Shown here: piece by piece, positions 34,906 to 43,995 of the stretch
Layout: each line of letters opens with the position of its first letter
How positions within the stretch are numbered: position 1 is the first letter of the stretch
Source of the DNA: Pseudomonadales bacterium
Lineage (GTDB): Bacteria > Pseudomonadota > Gammaproteobacteria > Pseudomonadales > Azotimanducaceae
DNA: 59,110 nt
Assembly: GCA_028283025.1 (NCBI GenBank)
Contig: JAPYNO010000003.1
Location: 1-59,110, forward strand
Direction: 5' to 3'
Notes under the pieces: model-generated
What the model was told of the DNA's origin: nothing
Databases searched by the model: none
Seen by the model: the letters and a program-made list of their open reading frames with translations, nothing else
Made by a program: the position numbers and the translations under genes

Positions 34906-36113
34906 TGCGGATAGTCCTTCTCGTCTGCTGCCTGCTCGCGGCCAAGGTGCAAGCACAGAGCGAGGCAGATGAAGCGCCTGTATCGCTGCGCTTTCAGTCC
35001 ATCGAACTTCGCGCCGCGCTGCAAATCTTGGCCGAATACGGCGGCGTCAATCTCATTGTCGGCGATTCGGTAGGCGGAGAGCTCACCCTTGAGCTTGATG
35101 AGATGCACTGGCGCGAAGCCTTCGATGTAATTCTCTCATCGCAAGGACTCATCGCACGCGAACAATCCGGCACCCTGATCGTGAAGCCTGCGAGTCAATC
35201 GCCCATGCAAGACCTTGAGACGAGGGTGTTCGCGCTGCGTTTCGCCGAAGCGGCAGCGCTCAAGAACCTGCTTCGCATTGAGGGCGAAGCCAAGTGCCTT
35301 GTCGATGAGCGCACCAATCGGCTGATTGTGACCGATACGAGGCAGGCGCTCGACGAGCACGCTCAACGTATTGCGGAGCTTGATGTGCCAGTCTCGCAAG
35401 TGCTGATCGAAGCCCGTGTCGTCATTGTCTCCGCGACAGGCTCCAAGCAGCTTGGCATCACCTGGATGGGGTCGGCTGAAAAGTCTGTGAATGGCGGCGC
35501 CTTACGCGCAGGTTCTCGGCCTGCGGAATCTGAGCAAGCCGCCTCATTGCCGCTTATTGATTTCGCGGCGACGGCGGCCGCAGCATCAAGGTTCGGTCTC
35601 GGCTTTGCGGACAGCAATGCCAGCCTTGATGTCGAGATCTCCGCACTCGAAACTTCCGGCGAGGCCGAGGTTATTGCGCGGCCGAGAGTCGTCGCAGCCG
35701 ACCGGCAAACCGCCCTAGTGCGCTCCGGTGTGCAGATTCCCTATCAGGAATCAACGAGCAGCGGCGCGACCTCGACCTCGTTTCAATCTGCGAGCCTGTC
35801 TTTGCAAGTGACGCCGCGCATCGCCGCGCACGAAAAGGTCATGCTGGCACTGAAGGTCAATCAAGACACGGTCGGGCAGACCTACAGCGGTATACCAAGC
35901 ATCAACACCAACGCCATCGAGACCGAGGTGCTTGTGAACGCTGGCGAAACGCTCGTCCTCGGCGGCGTCTATCAGAACGATGTCAACAAGAGCGTCAGCC
36001 GCGTGCCCGTGCTCGGATCAGTGCCGCTCGTGGGACGGCTTTTCAGAAGAACCATCTCGTCGGATGAGCGCCACGAGCTGCTTGTATTCTTGACGCCGAA
36101 GATTCTGCCGTGA
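34905..36113 (+). CDS. pilQ: Short PilQ/HofQ-type secretin
   Basis: Outer-membrane secretin channel for pili or DNA uptake. A signal peptide is followed by one STN/N0 domain (VSLRFQSIELRAALQILAEYG), an N1 domain (ALRFAEAAALKNLL to ELDVPVSQVLIEARVV) and the secretin core ending VPVLGSVPLVGRLFRR and ELLVFLTPKILP. At 402 residues it lacks the AMIN domains of Pseudomonas PilQ (over 700) and matches E. coli HofQ or Haemophilus ComE. The start is ATG 34905 (TGATG overlap with pilP); GTG 34902 is just as possible. Confidence 0.92.
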   Translation: MRIVLLVCCLLAAKVQAQSEADEAPVSLRFQSIELRAALQILAEYGGVNLIVGDSVGGELTLELDEMHWREAFDVILSSQGLIAREQSGTLIVKPASQSPMQDLETRVFALRFAEAAALKNLLRIEGEAKCLVDERTNRLIVTDTRQALDEHAQRIAELDVPVSQVLIEARVVIVSATGSKQLGITWMGSAEKSVNGGALRAGSRPAESEQAASLPLIDFAATAAAASRFGLGFADSNASLDVEISALETSGEAEVIARPRVVAADRQTALVRSGVQIPYQESTSSGATSTSFQSASLSLQVTPRIAAHEKVMLALKVNQDTVGQTYSGIPSINTNAIETEVLVNAGETLVLGGVYQNDVNKSVSRVPVLGSVPLVGRLFRRTISSDERHELLVFLTPKILP

Positions 36114-36171
36114 AATCGACTGGTTGCGTAGGGTATTCTGCCGCGCAGTCTGAAGGCGGGTTCGTAAGCGC

Positions 36172-36705
36172 ATGGAGTCGATGCTGCAAAATCAGGAAAG
36201 CGTATTCTTGATCGGCATGATGGCGGTCGGCAAAACGACCATCGGCAAGCTCTTAGCCGATGCGCTCGGCTACACCTTTTACGACACGGACGATGTCATC
36301 AGAGAACGCTCCGGTGCGGACATTCCTTGGATTTTCGATGTCGAAGGCGAAGACGGGTTTCGCAACCGCGAGCAGAACGTCATCGAGGAGTTGACGCACT
36401 TACCATCGATTGTGCTGGCGACCGGCGGCGGCGCTGTACTCCGCGAAGCCAATCGCAGGACGCTCTCCATGCGTGGCCGAGTGGTGTATCTCTTTGCCGA
36501 TGTGGATACGATCGTCGCACGCGCCTCGCAGAACAACAATCGACCGATGCTTGCGGGCCGAGACCTCGCATCGCGCGTCACGCAGCTCATGAACGACCGC
36601 GGCCCTCTGTATTCGCAGATATCAGACATTCGCGTCGAGTCCACCGCCTGCCGCGCGCAGGAGACGGTGCGCACGCTGCTCAAATCGCTCATTTCAAGGT
36701 CTTAA
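36172..36705 (+). CDS. aroK: Shikimate kinase
   Basis: Phosphorylates shikimate at O3 in aromatic amino-acid synthesis. The P-loop GMMAVGKTTIGK is at 15-26; the shikimate-binding DTDDVI, the GxGGG-like LATGGGAVLRE and the lid segment NNRPMLAG are present. Length 177 is normal. The conserved order pilQ-aroK-aroB is kept; aroB begins 8 bases downstream. Confidence 0.96.
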   Translation: MESMLQNQESVFLIGMMAVGKTTIGKLLADALGYTFYDTDDVIRERSGADIPWIFDVEGEDGFRNREQNVIEELTHLPSIVLATGGGAVLREANRRTLSMRGRVVYLFADVDTIVARASQNNNRPMLAGRDLASRVTQLMNDRGPLYSQISDIRVESTACRAQETVRTLLKSLISRS

Positions 36706-36712
36706 TCCAGAA

Positions 36713-37792
36713 ATGCGCTTGCAAGTAGCACTCGGCGAACGCGCCTATGAGATTCTCATCGGCGAAGGCATGATGGCGGTCGAATCGACCTGGCACTCAA
36801 TGCCCATTGGCGAAACGGCCATGGTGGTGACGGATAATCATGTGGGACCGCTCTATGCCGACCGGCTTCGCGACACGCTGGCAGCACTGGGCGTGCAGAC
36901 AGCGGTGCACCAATTGGCCGCTGGCGAGCAATCCAAGACACTGGCATCCTGGGCGGCCATCATGGATCAGCTTGCCGAAGAGCGCCATGATCGAACAACC
37001 ACGCTGATCGCCCTTGGCGGCGGCGTGGTTGGTGACCTCGCAGGGTTCGCCGCTGCCACATGGTTGCGAGGCGTTCGCTACCTGCAAGTGCCAACAACGC
37101 TCCTTGCGCAAGTGGATTCGTCGGTCGGCGGCAAGACAGGTGTCAACCACGCGCTCGGCAAGAATCTCATTGGCGCGTTCTACCAGCCATCGGGCGTAGT
37201 CGCCGACTTGGACACATTGTCCACCCTACCAACACGCGAGCTCGTGGCCGGACTCGCCGAGGTCATCAAATATGGCATCATCCGCGATGCCAAGTTCTTT
37301 GAGTTCATCGAGCAGCAGCTTGATGCGCTACTCGCTGGCGACACTGAACAGCTTGGCCGCGCCGTCGTGCGCGCCTGCGAAATCAAGGCCGAGGTGGTGG
37401 CGGCCGATGAGCGCGAATCAGGCTTACGAGAAATCCTCAATTTTGGCCATACATTTGCGCATGCGCTCGAAACCTTGACTGAATATGCCGAACTCAATCA
37501 CGGCGAGGCCGTCGCCATTGGCATGGTCATGGCGGCCGAACTTTCGGTCGCCGAAGGCTGGCTGGCAGCAAGTGTGAGAGATCGAATCATGCGCTTGATT
37601 CAGCGGCTGCTAGTATTGGAGCGATTGCCAAAGGGCCTAAGCATTGATGAGATGATTGAAGCTTTTCAAAGCGACAAGAAGACGCGGGCAGGGCGGCTGC
37701 GGTTCGTGCTCACGCGCGGATTGGGTCACGCCGAGACATCCGAGGCCGTGTCCCAAGAACGACTCAGAAAGGTGCTCGAACGATTCCTTTGA
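36713..37792 (+). CDS. aroB: 3-dehydroquinate synthase
   Basis: NAD- and metal-dependent cyclisation of DAHP to dehydroquinate, the second shikimate-pathway step. GGGVVGDLAGFAAATWLRG is the NAD-binding signature, QVPTTLLAQVDSSVGGKTGVN follows, and the metal ligands sit in ELVAGLAEVIKYG, NFGHTFAHALE and LNHGEAVAIGM. Length 359 is normal. No clear terminator follows before tRNA-Ser. Confidence 0.97.
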   Translation: MRLQVALGERAYEILIGEGMMAVESTWHSMPIGETAMVVTDNHVGPLYADRLRDTLAALGVQTAVHQLAAGEQSKTLASWAAIMDQLAEERHDRTTTLIALGGGVVGDLAGFAAATWLRGVRYLQVPTTLLAQVDSSVGGKTGVNHALGKNLIGAFYQPSGVVADLDTLSTLPTRELVAGLAEVIKYGIIRDAKFFEFIEQQLDALLAGDTEQLGRAVVRACEIKAEVVAADERESGLREILNFGHTFAHALETLTEYAELNHGEAVAIGMVMAAELSVAEGWLAASVRDRIMRLIQRLLVLERLPKGLSIDEMIEAFQSDKKTRAGRLRFVLTRGLGHAETSEAVSQERLRKVLERFL

Positions 37793-37839
37793 GTTTATGC
37801 GCGTCCCGCTGTAATGTCATGGAGTGTGAAAAAGGATGT

Positions 37840-37929
37840 TGGCGGAGAGGCAGGGATTCGAACCCTGGGAGGACTTGCGCCCTCTCTTGATTTCGAGTCA
37901 AGCCCGTTCGGCCGCTCCGGCACCTCTCC
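37840..37929 (-). tRNA. tRNA-Ser (anticodon CGA)
   Basis: On the minus strand, acceptor GGAGAGG (37929-37923) pairs with CCTCTCC (37850-37844), followed by discriminator G and an encoded CCA (37842-37840). The anticodon stem CTTGA/TCAAG encloses loop CTCGAAA with anticodon CGA, reading UCG. A long variable arm (GAGGGCGCAAGTCCTC) is as expected for serine tRNAs, and the T arm CAGGGTTCGAATCCCTG is canonical. A minus-strand TATAAT at 37944-37939 is a good -10 box just upstream. Confidence 0.97.
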
Positions 37930-37970
37930 GAGGGTGGGATTATAGCGAAGCGAACGCGCCTAATCCTGCC

Positions 37971-38016
37971 TAGGAGCCTGCGCCGCAGGAATTCGCGGCT
38001 GCAAATCTGCTCCCAC
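37971..38016 (-). repeat. REP-like palindromic element
   Basis: Read on the minus strand the element begins GTGGGAGC and ends GGCTCCTA, with inner arms GCCGC and GCGGC and outer arms GGAGC and GCTCC. That GTGGGAGC head is typical of REP sequences in pseudomonads and xanthomonads. It lies between tRNA-Ser and the truncated 3' end of nadC. It is the only copy I noticed in the window. Confidence 0.65.
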
Positions 38017-38064
38017 TCGCCCGTTTGAACGCTCGATTTCGTCAAATATAGCCCGATATTATCC

Positions 38065-38865
38065 TCAACCGACCGTCCAAACGAGCGGCGGGATCGAATT
38101 TTCGCTAGATGCCTCGAGTTCTGCTCGTCCTGCACTGCGATGGACGGCCTCGCGCGTTTCGTCTAGTGAGAAGTTATCGAGCATGATGAGTTGTGCGCCT
38201 GCGCCAAGTGCGGCATCAAGCTCGCCGAGCGACTCCACTTCGACCTGAACTGTATCACCCGGCGACCTGCGATCAAGCTCACGGAGCGCAGATTCAACCC
38301 CACCCATCGCCATCAAGTGATTCTCCTTGAGCAAATACGCATCAAAAAGTCCCATACGATGATTCGCGCAGCCTCCGCACGCAACCGCGTATTTTTGCGC
38401 CGTGCGCAATCCGGGGATCGTCTTGCGTGTATCGAAGACGCGCGCACCTGTGTGCGCAACAGCTTCGGCGTATGCGCGGGCCTTGGTCGCGATGCCCGAC
38501 ATGAATTGCAGAAAATTCAGTAGCGTGCGCTCGACCGTCACGAGTTCGGCGGGCGTGCCATTCAGTACCGCAATTACCCCGCCAGGATCGAGTCGCGCGC
38601 CATCTTCATGCGAAAACTCGCATTTGATGCGAGGACTCACGAGCTGACACACTGCAAGGCCCCACTCGCGTCCACAGAGGACGCCGGCTTCGCGGGTGAT
38701 GATCTCGGCGCGCACGCTTGTCTGCTGGTTCAAAAGTGAGCCGCTCAGGTCGAGCTTCAAGACATCGTCCGGCCAAAGATCGACATCGAACCCCAAGTCC
38801 TCTGCGAGTGCGCGCTTGGCATCAGATCGAGCGATCACTCGTAAATTGACTAGATCAAACTGCAT
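38065..38865 (-). CDS. nadC: Nicotinate-nucleotide pyrophosphorylase, C-terminally truncated
   Basis: Makes nicotinate mononucleotide from quinolinate and PRPP in de novo NAD synthesis. Family segments are clear: VERTLLNFLQFMSGIATK (111-128), DTRKTIPGLR (145-154), NHRMGLFDAYLLKENH (168-183) and LIMLDNFS. At 266 residues it is about 30 short. After RAELEAS, where relatives continue with a GG phosphate-binding loop and a VGALT-like motif, the frame runs into unrelated ENSIPPLVWTVG and stops. The lost part normally holds the PRPP phosphate loops. No continuation was found in the other frames downstream. It is divergent from ampD, as in relatives. Confidence 0.88.
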   Translation of the reverse strand: MQFDLVNLRVIARSDAKRALAEDLGFDVDLWPDDVLKLDLSGSLLNQQTSVRAEIITREAGVLCGREWGLAVCQLVSPRIKCEFSHEDGARLDPGGVIAVLNGTPAELVTVERTLLNFLQFMSGIATKARAYAEAVAHTGARVFDTRKTIPGLRTAQKYAVACGGCANHRMGLFDAYLLKENHLMAMGGVESALRELDRRSPGDTVQVEVESLGELDAALGAGAQLIMLDNFSLDETREAVHRSAGRAELEASSENSIPPLVWTVG

Positions 38866-38911
38866 AGTGCGGACTGTATCATCTGTTTGCCAAACTCATG
38901 GCAGGGTTACA

Positions 38912-39505
38912 ATGGGCGTTTCCACACGCTTGCGCCCGCACTTGCCTGAAACCGAACTCGAATCGAATGTCTGGCTCAGCGATGTGCGCATCATGCCGTC
39001 GCCGCATTTTTCTGAGCGCGCCGATGGCAGCGAGATCGACTTGATCGTCCTGCACTGCGTCAGTTTGCCAGCGGGCAGTGACGATGTTCACTCCATTCAC
39101 GCGCTCTTTCAAGGCCGCCTTGATACCAGCGCGCACGCCTCTTTCGCGGGCCTTGAAGGTGTTCGCGTTTCTGCCCATTTGCTGATTGATCGTGCTGGCG
39201 AGGTCTATCAGTATGTCCCGTTTGACAAGGCCGCTTGGCATGCTGGCGAGTCAAGCTGGCGCGGGCGCAGGCACTGCAACGACTTCTCAATCGGCATAGA
39301 ACTTCAAGGCAGTGACGAGACGGCCTTTGAGGCAATCCAGTACACGCGGCTTGGCGATGTCCTAAAAGTCTTGATGTCAAGCTATTCACACCTTGGGTTG
39401 CAATCCATCGTTGGGCACTGTCATGTGGCGCCGGGACGAAAGACCGATCCAGGCCCGAAATTCGACTGGAAGCGCCTGATGCGCACGCTCACCGAGGCAC
39501 ATTGA
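38912..39505 (+). CDS. ampD: 1,6-anhydro-N-acetylmuramyl-L-alanine amidase
   Basis: Cytosolic zinc amidase that strips the peptide from imported anhydro-muropeptides during wall recycling. The zinc His in IVLHCVS (about 48), the pocket WHAGESSWRGRRHCNDFSIG, and GHCHVAPGRKTDPGPKFDW (His, Lys, Asp) are all present. ATG 38912 is the start: MGVSTRLRPHLPETELES resembles the family, while the longer ORF reads across nadC. aceE begins one base after its stop. Confidence 0.93.
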   Translation: MGVSTRLRPHLPETELESNVWLSDVRIMPSPHFSERADGSEIDLIVLHCVSLPAGSDDVHSIHALFQGRLDTSAHASFAGLEGVRVSAHLLIDRAGEVYQYVPFDKAAWHAGESSWRGRRHCNDFSIGIELQGSDETAFEAIQYTRLGDVLKVLMSSYSHLGLQSIVGHCHVAPGRKTDPGPKFDWKRLMRTLTEAH

Positions 39506-39506
39506 A

Positions 39507-42176
39507 ATGAACGCCGAAGACATGGATGCATTTGAAACCGAGGAATGGCTCGCAGCGCTCGATGATGTGCTGAATCGCGATGGCACTGAGCGCGCCAATT
39601 TCCTGCTACAGCGCTTGTCGGCGCGCCTCACCAAGGCCGGTACGCAGCTTCCCTATGCCATCACTACGCCGTATCGCAACACTATTCCCGCCCATCGTGA
39701 GGCGCCGATGCCGGGTGATCTCTTTATGGACCGGCGCATTCGCTCGCTCATTCGCTGGAATGCGCTCGCCATGGTAGTGCGCGCCAACCGGCGCGATGGC
39801 AGCCTTGGCGGACACATCTCATCGTTCGCCTCTTCGGCAACACTCTACGATGTCGGCATCAATTACTTTTTCCGTGCGCCGGGTGCTGATTCCGCTGGCG
39901 ACCTTGTCTTCTACCAAGGGCACAGCTCGCCAGGAATCTACGCACGTTCTTTCCTTGAGGGTCGCTTGACCGAAGCGCAGCTCGACAATTTCCGCCGCGA
40001 TGTCAATGGCGCCGGTCTCTCCTCCTACCCGCATCCCTACCTGATGCCGGACTACTGGCAGTTTCCGACGGTGTCCATGGGTCTCGGCCCTATGATGGCG
40101 GTGTACCAAGCCTATCTCATGAAGTATCTTGCGGCGCGCGGACTTGTCGAAGCAAATGATCGCAAGGTGTGGGCGTTCCTCGGCGACGGAGAATGCGACG
40201 AACCCGAAGTGCTCGGCTGCCTGTCGCTCGCTGGCCGGGAGTCGCTCGACAATCTTGTGTTTGTCGTCAACTGCAACTTGCAGCGCCTCGACGGCCCGGT
40301 GCGCGGCAACGGCAAGATCATTCAAGAACTTGAAGGCTACTTCCGCGGTGCAGGTTGGAACGTCATCAAGGTGATATGGGGACGCCATTGGGACCCACTC
40401 TTTGCCAACGACACAGCCGAGGAGATGCAGCACCGCATGGACGAAGCGGTCGATGGCGAATATCAGAACTACAAAGCGCGTGGCGGCGCGTACACGCGCG
40501 AGCACTTTTTCGGTGTCTCGGAAAGTCTCTTGAAGCTCGTCGAGCACCTGTCCGATGATGACATCATGCGCCTCAATCGCGGCGGGCACGATCCCTTCAA
40601 GGTCTACGCGGCCTACCATGCGGCGGTCAACCACACGGGCGCGCCGACGGTGATCCTCGCGAAGACTGTCAAGGGCTACGGCATGGGCGACGCTGGCGAG
40701 TCTGAAAACACCTCGCATCAAGTCAAGAAACTCGATTACGACGGCCTCAAGCATTTTCGCGATCGGTTTGATGTGCCATTGACCGATGAAGAGTTGAAAG
40801 ACATTCCCTACTACCGCCCGCCCGAAGGGTCGCCCGAGTTGACCTACTTGCGCAAGCGCCGCGATTCACTCGGCGGCCCCATCCCTCGCCGTATCGAAGC
40901 GAAGGAGTCCTTGCAAATTCCGCCTTTGGACACGTTCAAGGCTCTGCTCGAAGGCTCAGGGGCGAGAGAGATTTCCACCACCATGGCCTTTGTGCGCTTC
41001 CTTGGCACGCTGGTGCGCGACCGACAGATCGGCAAGCGCGTGGTGCCGATTATTCCCGACGAAGCGCGCACCTTCGGCATGGAAGGCATGTTTCGGCAGC
41101 TTGGCATCTACTCATCCCAAGGCCAGCTCTACGAGCCCGAAGATGCTGGCGAGATTGCCGCCTATCGAGAGTCCAAGGATGGGCAGGTGCTTGAAGAAGG
41201 CATCAACGAAGCGGGCGCATTCTCGGCGTGGCTCGCTGCGGCCACGTCCTACAGCGCACATCACTTCACGCTCATTCCTTTCTATATTTTCTATTCGATG
41301 TTCGGATTCCAGCGTGTAGGCGACTTCGCATGGGCTGCCGGAGACAGCCAAGCACGCGGCTTCTTGCTCGGCGGCACTGCTGGCCGAACGACTTTGAACG
41401 GCGAAGGCTTACAGCATCAGGATGGTCACAGTCATCTGTTTGCATCGGCGCTGCCGAATTGTGTTGCCTATGATCCGGCGTTCGGCTTTGAGCTCGCAGT
41501 TATTTTGCATACTGGCCTCAAGCGCATGTATGAAGCTGGCGAAAAGCGCTTCTACTACGTCACTGTGATGAACGAGAACTATGCGCAGCCAGCGATGCCG
41601 GAAGGTGCCGAAGAGGGCGTGGTTCGCGGCATGTATCTGTTTCGCAGGTTCGGGCTTGAGGACGGCGAGACACCATCGCCGAGGCATGTGCGGCTGCTTG
41701 GCAGCGGCACGATCTTGCGCGAGGTGATCGCGGCCGCCGAGATGCTGCTTGAAGAGTACGGTGTGACTTCAGAAGTCTATAGCGTGACGAGCTTCACCGA
41801 GCTGAGTCGTGATGGCGCCGATACGGAACGTTGGAATCTGCTGAATCCAGCACAAGAACCTCGGACAAGCTATGTCGAGCAGGTGCTTGGCGGCAGCAAT
41901 GCGCCAGTGATCGCCTCGACCGATTATGTGCGCAGCCATGCCGGACAAATCGCATCCTGGATCAAGGCGCCCTATCATCCACTCGGCACCGATGGGTTCG
42001 GGCGCAGCGATACCCGTCAGAGGCTGCGCGAGTTCTTTGAAGTAGACCGACGTTTCGTCTGCCTAGCGGCGCTCTCCGGGTTGGCCAAAGGCCAAGTCAT
42101 CTCAGCAGCCGAAGTGGCGGCCGCGGTCAAGACATTTGATCTCGATGCGGGATCCTCAGCGCCAAGGACGAGGTAG
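39507..42176 (+). CDS. aceE: Pyruvate dehydrogenase E1 component (homodimeric)
   Basis: Thiamine diphosphate enzyme that decarboxylates pyruvate and passes the acetyl group to the E2 lipoyl arm. At 889 residues it is the single-chain proteobacterial form. GHISSFASSATLYDVG and FYQGHSSPGIYARSFLEGR mark the N-terminus, the ThDP motif spans GDGECDEPE to NLVFVVNCNLQ, and ERTTLNGEG-like GRTTLNGEGLQHQDGHS is the inner-loop region. It is 9 bases before aceF. No lpd gene follows in this window. Confidence 0.97.
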   Translation: MNAEDMDAFETEEWLAALDDVLNRDGTERANFLLQRLSARLTKAGTQLPYAITTPYRNTIPAHREAPMPGDLFMDRRIRSLIRWNALAMVVRANRRDGSLGGHISSFASSATLYDVGINYFFRAPGADSAGDLVFYQGHSSPGIYARSFLEGRLTEAQLDNFRRDVNGAGLSSYPHPYLMPDYWQFPTVSMGLGPMMAVYQAYLMKYLAARGLVEANDRKVWAFLGDGECDEPEVLGCLSLAGRESLDNLVFVVNCNLQRLDGPVRGNGKIIQELEGYFRGAGWNVIKVIWGRHWDPLFANDTAEEMQHRMDEAVDGEYQNYKARGGAYTREHFFGVSESLLKLVEHLSDDDIMRLNRGGHDPFKVYAAYHAAVNHTGAPTVILAKTVKGYGMGDAGESENTSHQVKKLDYDGLKHFRDRFDVPLTDEELKDIPYYRPPEGSPELTYLRKRRDSLGGPIPRRIEAKESLQIPPLDTFKALLEGSGAREISTTMAFVRFLGTLVRDRQIGKRVVPIIPDEARTFGMEGMFRQLGIYSSQGQLYEPEDAGEIAAYRESKDGQVLEEGINEAGAFSAWLAAATSYSAHHFTLIPFYIFYSMFGFQRVGDFAWAAGDSQARGFLLGGTAGRTTLNGEGLQHQDGHSHLFASALPNCVAYDPAFGFELAVILHTGLKRMYEAGEKRFYYVTVMNENYAQPAMPEGAEEGVVRGMYLFRRFGLEDGETPSPRHVRLLGSGTILREVIAAAEMLLEEYGVTSEVYSVTSFTELSRDGADTERWNLLNPAQEPRTSYVEQVLGGSNAPVIASTDYVRSHAGQIASWIKAPYHPLGTDGFGRSDTRQRLREFFEVDRRFVCLAALSGLAKGQVISAAEVAAAVKTFDLDAGSSAPRTR

Positions 42177-42185
42177 GAATCGGTC

Positions 42186-43433
42186 ATGCCAACTGACCAA
42201 CTTGCGGAAGTGCGGCTGCCTGATACCGGGGACTCCGAATCAGTCGAGGTGATCGAGCTGTGCGCCGCTGTTGGCGATCAATTGGGGAAAGACGACACCG
42301 TCATACTCGTTGAGACTGACAAGGCCACCTTGGAGGTGGGCGCGCCTTCGGCGGGCGTTCTGTCTGAAATCAAAGTTGGCATCGGCGACCAGGTCGTCAG
42401 CGGGCAGGTGATTGCGCTCTATGAAGCCGACAGCGAGGCGCCAACGCAAAGTCCAGTAGCACAACAGCCCAAGAAGGCAGCTGAGCCAGTCCAGAAGCGT
42501 CTAGTGCCACAAAGACCGCAACCGGCGCTCAAGGTCGCTGCGCATTCCGGCCAAGTTTACGCGGGACCGGCAGTGAGAAAGCTCGCACGCGAACTCGGTG
42601 TTGATCTTGGCAAGGTGACGCCCACCGGTGCTCGCGGACGCACGCTCAAGGATGATGTCAAAGCCTATGTGCGAAGTCGTTTGACCGGCGACGGCCTCGC
42701 CCCAGCCTTACCAGAACTGCCAAAGGTCGATTTCGCGTCGTTTGGCTCCATTGAAGAAGTCGAACTCTCGCGCATCCGGCGCTCAAGTGCGCGCAACCTT
42801 CACCGCTCCTGGGTCAATATTCCGCATGTCACGCACTTTGACGAGGCCGATGCCGCCAATTTGAGCGAAATGCTTGCCGGCAGTCGAGCGGAAGGCGAGC
42901 AGCGCGGGATCAAGCTGACGCCGCTCGCACTCATCATGCGCGCCTGCGTGGCCACGCTCAAGGCCTTTCCGCGCGTCAATGCGTCCTTGAACGAAGCCTC
43001 GACTCATTGGATCTACAAGCGCTACTGGCATATCGGATTTGCGGTGGACACCGACGATGGCTTGCTAGTGCCGGTGGTGAAGAACGCCGATCAAAAGGAT
43101 GTATGGTCGCTCGCCGAAGAAATTGCCGCGCTCGCCGAGAAAGCGCGCGCCGCAAATCTCGCGCCAGCGGATATGCAAGGCGGCACCTTCACGATTTCAA
43201 GTTTGGGACGCATTGGCGGCACGGGATTCACGCCCGTCGTCAATGGCCCGCAAGCCGCCATACTTGGCGTTTCGCGCTTGACCACTAGGCCGCATTGGAA
43301 TGGCGAGGCATTTGTGCCGCGCGAGGTGCTGCCCATGGGACTCAGCTACGACCATCGCGTGATCGATGGTGCCGAGGCTGGCAGGTTCATGGTGCGGTTG
43401 TGCGAGGAGATTGCGGGGGTTGGGTTGGGGTAG
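42186..43433 (+). CDS. aceF: Pyruvate dehydrogenase E2, dihydrolipoyl acetyltransferase
   Basis: Core of the pyruvate dehydrogenase complex. It has one lipoyl domain (about 5-80) with the lipoylated Lys in VETDKATLEV, a Pro/Ala linker, an E3-binding domain (GPAVRKLARELGVDLGKV) and the catalytic domain ending LPMGLSYDHRVIDGAEAGRF, whose His is the active-site base. E. coli has three lipoyl domains, so this is a short version (415 residues), common elsewhere. No lpd lies downstream before the restriction-modification genes. Confidence 0.96.
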   Translation: MPTDQLAEVRLPDTGDSESVEVIELCAAVGDQLGKDDTVILVETDKATLEVGAPSAGVLSEIKVGIGDQVVSGQVIALYEADSEAPTQSPVAQQPKKAAEPVQKRLVPQRPQPALKVAAHSGQVYAGPAVRKLARELGVDLGKVTPTGARGRTLKDDVKAYVRSRLTGDGLAPALPELPKVDFASFGSIEEVELSRIRRSSARNLHRSWVNIPHVTHFDEADAANLSEMLAGSRAEGEQRGIKLTPLALIMRACVATLKAFPRVNASLNEASTHWIYKRYWHIGFAVDTDDGLLVPVVKNADQKDVWSLAEEIAALAEKARAANLAPADMQGGTFTISSLGRIGGTGFTPVVNGPQAAILGVSRLTTRPHWNGEAFVPREVLPMGLSYDHRVIDGAEAGRFMVRLCEEIAGVGLG

Positions 43434-43627
43434 GTTCGGCTTGGAGCGCCTATCGGAAGCCTCACCTCAGACTTTCGTAGTCTCCATATTCTTGCCGCTG
43501 ACAAGCTGAGCATTCACATGGGGCGCCTTGTTCAATAAATCCATTTGTCTACAAATGTTTCATTTCTCCGTGTGCGGGCTCAGAGACAAATCGAGCGATA
43601 GGATTCGCGAATGGCGACTCCTGATCT

Positions 43628-43867
43628 TTGGCACTTTCCCTTGAAGTAGCCCGCAATTCCGAAATTGGCGGACTGCATAGCCAGAGCTTTCTCAAGAAGC
43701 TCGAACGCATCCTTGGCAATCCCGTGAGTCGCGCACACGTCGGCAGGCGCCTACAGCGACTCGCTGAACAAAACCTCATATCAGTCGTGCGCCGCGGACG
43801 GCATCAGGTCGAGATGCCGGGATTCGCTGAATGGTTGCTTGAACAAGAGCAGTCGGACGGGCCTTAG
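43628..43867 (+). CDS. Possible small winged-helix protein or gene fragment
   Basis: About 79 residues from TTG 43628. HVGRRLQRLAEQNLISVVRRGRHQVEMP looks like the second half of a winged helix-turn-helix. There is no ribosome site at the TTG. An ATG at 43611 in a different frame gives MATPDLWHFPLK and then stops, so a frameshift may have removed the true start. It is the only candidate gene in the 562-base gap between aceF and the EcoRV-like gene. The rest of that gap shows no terminator or clear promoter. It might be a controller-type remnant of the restriction system, but nothing demonstrates that. Confidence 0.35.
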   Translation: MALSLEVARNSEIGGLHSQSFLKKLERILGNPVSRAHVGRRLQRLAEQNLISVVRRGRHQVEMPGFAEWLLEQEQSDGP

Positions 43868-43995
43868 GGCAGTTTTGATTAGCCGTGCGCGTAGAATCCA
43901 TTCCGAATCGTCAATGGCTCGGCTGCATCACACTCTACTCAAGTCTATGTTCAGCTCACGACGAAGTTGGGCAAACTGCTGTATGGTGATAGTTT

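Noticed and set aside
34905-36113. pilQ as a truncated pseudogene
   Set aside because: Its length and domain set match HofQ/ComE secretins, which naturally lack AMIN domains; signal peptide and C-terminus are intact.
39819-40754. 311-codon minus-strand frame across aceE
   Set aside because: It is exactly antisense to a conserved enzyme, has no recognisable domain, and GC-rich codon bias readily opens such shadow frames.
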